Assembly (NCBI GenBank): GCA_947475795.1
Contig: CANJOX010000227.1
Location: 1-5,722, forward strand
Length of the DNA: 5,722 nucleotides
DNA from: Gemmatimonadota bacterium
GTDB lineage: Bacteria > Gemmatimonadota > Gemmatimonadetes > Gemmatimonadales > Gemmatimonadaceae
Direction: 5' to 3'
This document shows, piece by piece, positions 1 through 5,722 of this stretch (positions are counted from its first letter, which is position 1; the number at the start of each line of letters is the position of its first letter). Made by a program: the position numbers and the translations under genes. A model generated the notes under the pieces. It searched no databases. It worked only from the letters and a program-made list of their open reading frames with translations, and had not been told where the DNA came from.

Positions 1-2052
1 ACCGCGCACGTCGAGACGGAGATCTCGGTGCTGTTGCGGCGGGAGGAGGGAAACGAGGCCGTCGCAGCGGTGGAGCAGGTGGCGAGCACGCTCAAGTGGA
101 ATCGCACCGGGTTCTCCGATCAGCATATCGTGGGGTATCGCGCGCAGCAGACCGGCGCGAACGTCTCGATGCTGTCCGTGTTCCAGACCGGCTGGCTCAA
201 TCCCGTGTTGTACGGGAACCGGCTGCGGGTCCGCGCCACCTCGCCGGCGGGCGGTCAACCGGGGCGCGCCCGTCCCTCCACGCGCGCCAGCGCCGCTGAC
301 ACAATGCCGGCCATCCATCCACTCGCCCTCGACCGGGACCGGTACTATCGCTTTTCCGGTGGCGACACGATCGTCACCATGCGCGCCGGTGATCGCGTGA
401 TTCCGATCGTGCAGGTGCGTGTGCAGCCGCGCACGGACCTCACCGCGGCGGCGGTGCTGTTCGATGGTACGATGGATCTCGACGCCTCGCGCGGCACGCT
501 GGTACGCTTGCGTGGCTATTTCGTGCGCCTCAATACGCGTCGGCGCGGCGTCATGGCGTCGATCAGCGATGCGGTGGCGTTTGTGGAGTACGAAAACGGT
601 GAGCGGAACGGCGCGTATTGGCTGCCGGCGAAGCAGCGGATCGAGCTGCAGGCCACCTCCCCCGCATTCGGGGACGGACGCGTGGTGGTGCGCATTGTCT
701 CGCGCTTCTCGCAGATGCGAGTGAACGACACGGTGCTCGACGCCCGCACGCTGGCCGTGGCCGATTCGCTGCGTGCCCTCTCGCGACGTCGCCTGTCATT
801 TGCCGGGACGGATTCTCTGGGCCGCTACGGCGCCTGGCGCACCGACGTCGGCGCTCTCTCGCTCGGCATGCACGCCGACGATTTCAACGACATCGGCCCC
901 GACCGCTGGCGCCCCACCGGGGCACCGCGGCTCGACGTCACGGTCCCCCGCGCGAGCGACGTGTTCCATTTCAACCGCGTCGAAGGCGTATTCACCGGCA
1001 CAGGCCTCAAGTGGTCGCTGCGCGACAGGGCGCCGGGGGTGGTGGTGCGTGCGAATGCCGGCTGGGCCTGGAACGAAGGCACCGCCCGCGGTCGCGTGTC
1101 GGTGGAACGCACGCGCGGCACCACGGTGCTGGAAGTGCGCAGTGGACGCTCGCTCGACAACACGAACGATTTTCGCGTTCCGCTCGATTCCGGCAATACC
1201 ATGGCGGCCCTGTTCGGGTCGCAGGACCCATACGACTACGTCGACCGTCGCAGCGCTACCGTGGCGGCGGTGCGCACGTTCGGGGCCCGCCGCCTGCTGA
1301 CCCGCGTGGAGTTCGGGGTGGCCGACGACCGGTATCGCGGTGCGACCTACGCGCGCAGTCCCTTCGGCGGCAACGCCTATCGCGACAATCGCCGCGTGGA
1401 TGCGGGGCGCTATCGGCGCAGCGCAGCCCTCGTGGAATGGCATCCGGACGTCAGCGCGGAATTCACTCGGCCGGGCCTCGGTGCACGATTCTCCTACGAG
1501 CGCGGAGACGGCACGCTGGCCTGGCAGCGCGCCGAGGCGCGTGCCACGGCGCGCCAGCCGTTCGGCCCGTTCCTGGTGCTGGCGCGCGGCGATGTGGGCG
1601 CCGTCTTCGGGTCACGCATTCCGCCGCAACAGCTGTTCGAGTTGGGCAAGTTCCAGAATCTGCCGGGGTACGACGACAAGGAGTTTGCGGGGGCCCGCGC
1701 GGCGGTGCTGCGCGCGTCGCTGCAGTACACGAGCCCGTTCTTCCGCCAGCCGGTTCGTGCGGGACGGTTCTTTCTGCCGGCGCTGGCCCCCGGTCTGAGT
1801 GTCGGTGTCCAGAGTGGCTGGACCGACGCCCCCACCGATGCGGCGCGTACGAGCATCGAGCGGCTCGGGGCGCCGATGGACTCCACGCGGCTCGCGTTGT
1901 GGGCACCGGTGTCGCGTCCCACCGATGGCGTGCGGGCCTCACTCACGGCGGGCCTCCGGTTGTTCTCGGGCGGCGTGTTCGTGGGCGCGACACGAAAGGT
2001 GGATCAGCCGGCGCCATGGACGGCGCTGGTGACCTTTGGGCAGCCGTGGTAA
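1..2052 (+). CDS. Outer-membrane beta-barrel protein, DUF5686/Omp85-like (5' partial)
   Basis: The 683 visible residues form the C-terminal part of a large outer-membrane protein. The frame is open through base 1. No signal peptide follows the GTG at 28, so the real start and export signal are probably upstream. Residues 1 to about 270 look soluble and include a segment around 154-159 (FDGTMD) resembling the pre-barrel region of DUF5686-type proteins. From about 280 onward, short alternating strands rich in aromatic and charged residues suggest a barrel. FNRVEG at 324-329 is typical of DUF5686-like and surface-antigen barrels. Around 554-557, LPGY followed by an FAG stretch sits where Omp85 proteins carry the (V/L)RG(F/Y) motif. 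The last residue is Trp683, fitting the aromatic C-terminus of barrels folded by the Bam machinery. Family placement is from memory of motifs. The role (assembly, transport or adhesion) cannot be told. An alternative is another Omp85-superfamily member. The stop lies 9 bases before the next gene. Confidence 0.72.
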   Translation, partial: TAHVETEISVLLRREEGNEAVAAVEQVASTLKWNRTGFSDQHIVGYRAQQTGANVSMLSVFQTGWLNPVLYGNRLRVRATSPAGGQPGRARPSTRASAADTMPAIHPLALDRDRYYRFSGGDTIVTMRAGDRVIPIVQVRVQPRTDLTAAAVLFDGTMDLDASRGTLVRLRGYFVRLNTRRRGVMASISDAVAFVEYENGERNGAYWLPAKQRIELQATSPAFGDGRVVVRIVSRFSQMRVNDTVLDARTLAVADSLRALSRRRLSFAGTDSLGRYGAWRTDVGALSLGMHADDFNDIGPDRWRPTGAPRLDVTVPRASDVFHFNRVEGVFTGTGLKWSLRDRAPGVVVRANAGWAWNEGTARGRVSVERTRGTTVLEVRSGRSLDNTNDFRVPLDSGNTMAALFGSQDPYDYVDRRSATVAAVRTFGARRLLTRVEFGVADDRYRGATYARSPFGGNAYRDNRRVDAGRYRRSAALVEWHPDVSAEFTRPGLGARFSYERGDGTLAWQRAEARATARQPFGPFLVLARGDVGAVFGSRIPPQQLFELGKFQNLPGYDDKEFAGARAAVLRASLQYTSPFFRQPVRAGRFFLPALAPGLSVGVQSGWTDAPTDAARTSIERLGAPMDSTRLALWAPVSRPTDGVRASLTAGLRLFSGGVFVGATRKVDQPAPWTALVTFGQPW

Positions 2053-2061
2053 GATCGCGCC

Positions 2062-2589
2062 ATGGCGATCGACCCACCCGTTGACCTGCACGTCCGCTTC
2101 AAGCGTCACCCGGATGGATCCGCCTCGCTGACCGGTACGCGACGCGACGGATCGGTGACGTGGCAACGGCAACGCGGGCCGTCGGCGACTGTTTTTCCCC
2201 CGCACGATCTCACACACTACGCGGTCGAGACCGTCCTCGGTTTTCGGGGTGGGTTCTATGGTCTCCTGGCCGATGGCTGGGAGATCAGCGACTTCGCCGC
2301 GCCGTGGCCGCGCGGACCGATTCCTGAGGAAGCGCTGGTGGTGGAGCTGATCGTGGGCTTCTTCGACGTCGAGCGCCGTCATGGAGCGCCGCTGACCGTG
2401 GAGGCATTCCATGCGCAGGCCGCGCAGCATATCGCGTCGCGCCGGGCGTCGGGGAAGAAAACTCCCATCCACCTTCCCGTGCTGACCGATGACGAGCTGG
2501 ACCGGGTGCGGGCATGTCGCACGGCGCTGTTGGCGCAGTGGACGGCCGTGCCCGCCGGCGGCGCGCTGGACCTCCGGTTCGTCCGGTGA
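2062..2589 (+). CDS. Conserved hypothetical protein with HDxxHxxxE motif
   Basis: This is a complete 175-residue soluble protein with no signal peptide or membrane segment. I do not recognise a characterised function. The most distinctive part is residues 45-78: FPPHDLTHYAVE (45-56), then LGFRGGFYGLLADGW (59-73). His48, Asp49, His52 and Glu56 are spaced as one face of a helix could present them, which would allow metal binding, but this is inference. From memory, similar 'PHDL.H..VE..LG...GF.G..A.G' stretches occur in short uncharacterised proteins of several high-GC bacteria. The N-terminal part (9-35) looks like two or three beta strands, and the C-terminal part (112-160) is mostly helical with charged residues. 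The ATG at 2062 is 9 bases after the preceding stop. There is no strong Shine-Dalgarno sequence, so translation may be coupled to the upstream gene. The coding call rests on the conserved-looking motif, tight spacing and consistent frame. Confidence 0.75.
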   Translation: MAIDPPVDLHVRFKRHPDGSASLTGTRRDGSVTWQRQRGPSATVFPPHDLTHYAVETVLGFRGGFYGLLADGWEISDFAAPWPRGPIPEEALVVELIVGFFDVERRHGAPLTVEAFHAQAAQHIASRRASGKKTPIHLPVLTDDELDRVRACRTALLAQWTAVPAGGALDLRFVR

Positions 2590-2600
2590 CCAAGCGGGTT

Positions 2601-2605
2601 GGAGG
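2601..2605 (+). promoter_or_regulatory. Probable ribosome binding site of the aminotransferase gene
   Basis: A GGAGG lies just after the stop of the 175-residue gene. It is 15 bases before the ATG at 2621 and 12 bases before the in-frame GTG at 2618. It is the only strong Shine-Dalgarno match in the gap, and it argues for a start at 2618 or 2621 rather than at the in-frame ATG at 2489, which lies inside the previous gene. The spacing is longer than usual, which slightly favours GTG. Confidence 0.5.
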
Positions 2606-2620
2606 CGTTACGTTTGGGTG

Positions 2621-3847
2621 ATGCGCCATCACCTGCTTGACTCGCGCCAGGGGCTTTCCGGCGACGACCTGATCTTCACGCTCAATAGCGCCGCCCAGCA
2701 GCGGGCAGCGACGGGGGCGGCGGTGATCAACGCCACGGTCGGTGCGCTGCTCGACGACCACGGCAAGCTGGTCGTGCACGACAGCGTGATGGCGTTGTGG
2801 CGCGAGCTGACGCCCATGGAGATCGCGCCGTACGCGCCGATCGCCGGTGACCCGGCGTTTCTGCTGGCACTCACGCAGCGGCATTGGCCGTCCCTTACGA
2901 GCCCCGGGGTGGCGGTGGCGACGCCCGGCGGGTCGGGCGCGCTGGCGCTGACGCTGCGCAATTTTGTGGAGCGTGGGCAGGCGATCCTCACGGCGGCTCC
3001 GTTTTGGGGCCCGTATGCCACCATCGCCGCGGAGGCGTCGGTGCGACTGGAAACCGCGCCGTATCCCGCGCCCGGTGAATCACTCGACATTGGCGCGTGG
3101 GAAGCCAGGGCGCGTGACTTGCTTGAAGAGCAGGGGCGTCTGCTGGTGTGGCTGAATGATCCGTGCCACAACCCGACCGGACGCAGTTTGTCGCGCGACG
3201 ATCGCCGCACGTTGTTGTCGGTGCTGCGAGACATCGCCTCGCAGGGCCCGGTCACGCTGCTGCTGGATTTCGCGTACCTCGACTACGCCCGCGATCCCAA
3301 CGAGGTACGTGAGGCGCTCGACGATTATGCGGCCTTCGGTGCCGAGCAGGGGGTGCTGGTGTGCGCCAGCCTGAGTCTCAGCAAGGCATTCACGCTGTAC
3401 GGTTCGCGCGCCGGTGCGCTGGTGTTTCCGTGGAGCAGCGACACGGCGCTCAAGAGCGCGCTCGTGGCAAGTTGCCGCGGCACATGGAGCAACTGCGCGC
3501 GGGCACCAATGAGCGTGCTGGTGCGCATGAGCACGAGTGACGCGGCGCAACAGGCGTTGGCGGCGGAGCATGCGCATTGGCGGGCGGTGCTCACGACGCG
3601 CGTCGCGGCGCTGGATGCGGCGCTGAAAGCCGAGGGGCTTCCCGGCGCCCCGTGGGACGGTGGCTTCTTCGTGACACTCCCGGCGCCGCCGGATCCGTTT
3701 GCGGTATGTACCATGCTGCAGGCGGCCGACGTGTTCGTCGTTCCGATGCCGGAAGGGCTGCGCGTGGGGGTGTGCGGGATGAAAGCGGCGGATGCGGGGC
3801 GGTTTGCGGCCGCGTATGCGGCGGCGATCGCACCCGCTTCGCGATAA
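2621..3847 (+). CDS. Class I/II PLP-dependent aminotransferase (aspartate/aromatic type)
   Basis: This 408-residue cytoplasmic enzyme is of normal length for fold-type I aminotransferases, which move an amino group between an amino acid and a 2-oxo acid using pyridoxal phosphate. Motifs run in family order: NATVG (38-41 region), YAPIAG (71-76), a phosphate-site GGSGAL (103-108), PCHNPTG (181-187, Asn184 contacting the cofactor), DFAY (216-219, Asp216 pairing with the pyridine nitrogen and Tyr219), SLSKAFTLYGSRAG (252-265) with Schiff-base Lys255 and Arg263, and LRVGVCG (380-386) with Arg381 for the substrate carboxylate. All key residues are present, so the enzyme should be active. TWSN at 288-291 resembles the aromatic/aspartate branch, but the substrate cannot be fixed by eye. 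The start at ATG 2621 puts a normal N-terminus before the FTLN...INATVG region; GTG 2618 is equally possible. A start at 2489 would add 44 residues overlapping the previous gene and unlike the family. The following gene begins 30 bases after the stop. Confidence 0.92.
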   Translation: MRHHLLDSRQGLSGDDLIFTLNSAAQQRAATGAAVINATVGALLDDHGKLVVHDSVMALWRELTPMEIAPYAPIAGDPAFLLALTQRHWPSLTSPGVAVATPGGSGALALTLRNFVERGQAILTAAPFWGPYATIAAEASVRLETAPYPAPGESLDIGAWEARARDLLEEQGRLLVWLNDPCHNPTGRSLSRDDRRTLLSVLRDIASQGPVTLLLDFAYLDYARDPNEVREALDDYAAFGAEQGVLVCASLSLSKAFTLYGSRAGALVFPWSSDTALKSALVASCRGTWSNCARAPMSVLVRMSTSDAAQQALAAEHAHWRAVLTTRVAALDAALKAEGLPGAPWDGGFFVTLPAPPDPFAVCTMLQAADVFVVPMPEGLRVGVCGMKAADAGRFAAAYAAAIAPASR

Positions 3848-3877
3848 ATCGTACCGCGCCACGAGCCGTTACTCATC

Positions 3878-5722
3878 ATGCGAAACCGGTACTTTCTCCT
3901 CCTCGATCTGGCAGCGCTCTGTCTGTCGATCGTCGCGGCCTATACCATCCGTTTCGAAGGCGTCAGTTGGTGGGTCGCCGGGGAGGGATGGGTCCTCACA
4001 CTGTTCCTTTTGATCACGATCCCGGCGCGGATCGCGATCTTCTGGAGCCTCGCGATGTACGGGCGCATCTGGTCGCTGGCCAGTGTGGCCGAACTGGAGC
4101 GCATTCTGGTGGCCGTCGCCGCCGCCGGTGTCTGCTCGTTCGTCGTCGGTGCCGTCGCCCTGCCCGGTGCGGGGCTGATTGCGTCGCGGGTTCCCTTGTC
4201 TGTGCTGGCGCTCGATGCGTTGCTGTCGGGAGGCGCTGTCACGCTCGCGCGTATCACGGCGCGTCTGCTGCGTCGTCGCCGCGAGCGTCGTGCGCTCGAC
4301 CGTCGTCGATCCGGTTCGGTGCCGGTCCTTATCGTTGGCGCCGGGCAGGCGGGACAGATGGTGGCGCGCGAACTGTTATCGCAGGACCGCGCCGGATTCG
4401 TGCCGGTTGCCTTCCTTGATGATGACTCGCGGAAGCACGGCTTGCAGATCGGGGATCTTCCGGTGCTCGGCGCTGCGACGGCCATGCCGCGCGTGGCGCT
4501 CGCGACGGGTGTCCGGCACGTCATCATTGCGATGCCGTCCGCGTCGGGCTCGGCGATCCGCAGCGTCTTGCAACTGGCGCGCGCCAGTGGTCTGGAAACC
4601 CGCACCGTCCCGTCGTTGCATGAACAGATCACCCGCGGCACGGCAGTGGCGGCACTGCGCCAGGTACGGATCGAGGACCTGCTGCAACGCGAGGTGGTGG
4701 CCGGCGATACCGCGCCGGTTCGCCGCCTGATTCGCGGACAGACGGTGCTGGTGACCGGCGCCGGTGGCTCGATCGGATCGGAACTGTGCCGTCAGCTGGC
4801 GGTGTTCCATCCGGCGCAACTCGTGCTTCTGGGTCGTGGTGAGAACTCCATCTTTGAGATTGAACAGGAGCTCCGGGCGCGCTTCCCGAGCATTGTGACG
4901 GCGCCGGTCATTCTCGATGTTCGCGACCGGGCGGCCATGAGCGCGGTGATGCAGCGCTATGCCCCGGCGGTGGTGTTTCATGCGGCGGCACACAAGCACG
5001 TGCCGCTGATGGAGGCGAACGTGCTCGAGGCGTTCCGGAACAACGTGGTCGGCACGCAGAGCGTGGTCGATGCCGCCATGGCGTGCGGGGTGATGCGTCT
5101 GGTGCTCATCTCGACGGACAAGGCTGTGCGTCCCACCAGCGTGATGGGCGCCACGAAGCGTATCGCCGAGCAGACGGTCCAGCTGGCCGCACAGGACAGC
5201 GGCCGCGCGTATGTGGCCGTGCGGTTCGGCAATGTGCTCGGCAGCCGTGGGTCCGTGGTGCCGACCTTCATGCGACAGATTCTTGCGGGTGGTCCCGTGC
5301 TGGTCACGCACCCCGAGATGCGCCGGTATTTCATGACGATCCCCGAATCCGTGGAGCTCGTGTTGCAGGCGTGCGCCATGGGAACGGGCGGCGAGGTGTA
5401 CTGTCTCGACATGGGCGAAGCCGTGCCCATCGTGAATCTGGCACGTGACCTGATTCAGCTGTCGGGACTCGAACCCGGTGTGGATATCGAGGTCCGCTTC
5501 ACCGGGGCCCGTCCCGGCGAAAAACTGTACGAAGAGATGTTCTTCAGTGCCGAGATGGCTGAGCCGACCGCGCACCCGAAGGTGCTCCGCAGTAAACACG
5601 TCGGCGTGCCGGAAATCGCACGGGTGCGTTTGCAGGCGCTGGTGGACGCGCTGGACCACGCGCCGAACGATGCCTGGTTGCTTGAGGCCATGCGTGGTCT
5701 GGTCGAAGACTTCGGCGCAGAC
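3878..5722 (+). CDS. Membrane-bound nucleotide-sugar 4,6-dehydratase, CapD/WbpM/PglF family (3' edge partial)
   Basis: The frame encodes 615 residues without a stop before the window ends. Four membrane helices lie at about 5-24, 36-58, 76-95 and 105-128, with family-typical RFEG (25-28) after the first. An Arg-rich linker (129-144) then leads to the cytoplasmic part. The first Rossmann domain has GAGQAG (154-159). The second, catalytic SDR-type domain has TGAGGSIG (293-300) for NAD(P), HKHVPLME (372-379), STDKA (412-416), MGATKR (423-428) with Met in place of the usual SDR Tyr, RFGNVLGSRGS (449-459) and GARPGEKLYEE (543-553). Such enzymes convert UDP-GlcNAc (or a related UDP-sugar) to the 4-keto-6-deoxy sugar, the first step toward QuiNAc, FucNAc or bacillosamine for capsule, O-antigen or glycoprotein glycans. 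The exact product is not readable. ATG 3878 gives the expected N-terminus; only a weak GAG (3863-3865) precedes it. Relatives are about 590-665 residues and end shortly after a segment like 605-612, so few codons are probably missing. Confidence 0.93.
   Translation, partial: MRNRYFLLLDLAALCLSIVAAYTIRFEGVSWWVAGEGWVLTLFLLITIPARIAIFWSLAMYGRIWSLASVAELERILVAVAAAGVCSFVVGAVALPGAGLIASRVPLSVLALDALLSGGAVTLARITARLLRRRRERRALDRRRSGSVPVLIVGAGQAGQMVARELLSQDRAGFVPVAFLDDDSRKHGLQIGDLPVLGAATAMPRVALATGVRHVIIAMPSASGSAIRSVLQLARASGLETRTVPSLHEQITRGTAVAALRQVRIEDLLQREVVAGDTAPVRRLIRGQTVLVTGAGGSIGSELCRQLAVFHPAQLVLLGRGENSIFEIEQELRARFPSIVTAPVILDVRDRAAMSAVMQRYAPAVVFHAAAHKHVPLMEANVLEAFRNNVVGTQSVVDAAMACGVMRLVLISTDKAVRPTSVMGATKRIAEQTVQLAAQDSGRAYVAVRFGNVLGSRGSVVPTFMRQILAGGPVLVTHPEMRRYFMTIPESVELVLQACAMGTGGEVYCLDMGEAVPIVNLARDLIQLSGLEPGVDIEVRFTGARPGEKLYEEMFFSAEMAEPTAHPKVLRSKHVGVPEIARVRLQALVDALDHAPNDAWLLEAMRGLVEDFGAD

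Noticed and set aside
28..30. GTG as the true start of the outer-membrane protein
   Set aside because: The frame stays open to base 1 and no signal peptide follows the GTG, which an exported barrel would need. The gene most likely begins upstream.
618..2084. Long + strand open frame (488 codons) in another frame over the outer-membrane protein gene
   Set aside because: Its product is Arg/Gly/Ala-rich without family motifs. It overlaps a frame with clear barrel motifs and is the usual GC-driven shadow.
2489..2620. In-frame N-terminal extension of the aminotransferase starting at ATG 2489
   Set aside because: It would overlap the previous gene by about 100 bases, and the added residues (Cys/Arg/Trp-rich) do not look like the family. 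A GGAGG at 2601 supports the later start.
3848..3877. Possible terminator or promoter between the aminotransferase and dehydratase genes
   Set aside because: The 30-base gap shows no stem-loop with a T-run and no recognisable -10/-35 pair.
4262..4309. Repetitive cgtcgt-rich stretch as a possible tandem repeat
   Set aside because: It encodes the Arg-rich cytoplasmic linker after the fourth membrane helix, where positive charge is expected. The repeats are imperfect and explained by Arg codons.
4376..5659. Long - strand open frame (427 codons) antisense to the dehydratase
   Set aside because: Its product is His/Arg-rich with low-complexity character and no motif. The + strand frame has every dehydratase motif, so this is a shadow of codon bias.
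2621..5722. Aminotransferase and dehydratase as consecutive steps of amino-sugar synthesis
   Set aside because: 4-keto-sugar aminotransferases belong to the DegT/DnrJ/EryC1 family. The enzyme here carries the amino acid aminotransferase motif set (NPTG, SxSK, C-terminal Arg), so a joint pathway is not supported.

Overview
The window is a compact, high-GC bacterial segment with four genes, all on the + strand. It has no RNA gene, mobile element, CRISPR array or convincing terminator that I can see. The first gene encodes an outer-membrane beta-barrel protein, so the host is an envelope-bearing (Gram-negative type) bacterium. High GC combined with a DUF5686-like barrel would fit Gemmatimonadota or a similar high-GC soil phylum. 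That assignment is inference from general character, not from a marker gene.

Layout: (1) Positions 1-2052 hold the 3' part of a gene for a large outer-membrane protein. It has a soluble N-terminal part followed by a surface-antigen/Omp85-like barrel ending in a C-terminal Trp, and its true start lies upstream of the window. (2) Positions 2062-2589 encode a 175-residue uncharacterised protein with a conspicuous HDxxHxxxE stretch. (3) Positions 2621-3847 encode a complete class I/II PLP-dependent aminotransferase, most like the aspartate/aromatic amino acid group. (4) Positions 3878-5722 encode a membrane-anchored nucleotide-sugar 4,6-dehydratase of the CapD/WbpM/PglF type. It is open to the right edge but probably lacks only a few C-terminal codons.

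Spacing between the genes is short (9, about 31 and 30 bases). No promoter-like or terminator-like sequence is evident in the gaps, so the four genes could be co-transcribed. Their functions do not form one obvious pathway. The dehydratase is the kind of enzyme that opens a surface polysaccharide or glycan locus, which would continue to the right of the window. The aminotransferase is not of the sugar-aminotransferase (DegT/DnrJ/EryC1) family, so it is unlikely to act on the dehydratase product. I see no clear previously undescribed system. The small HDxxHxxxE protein is the least explained element.
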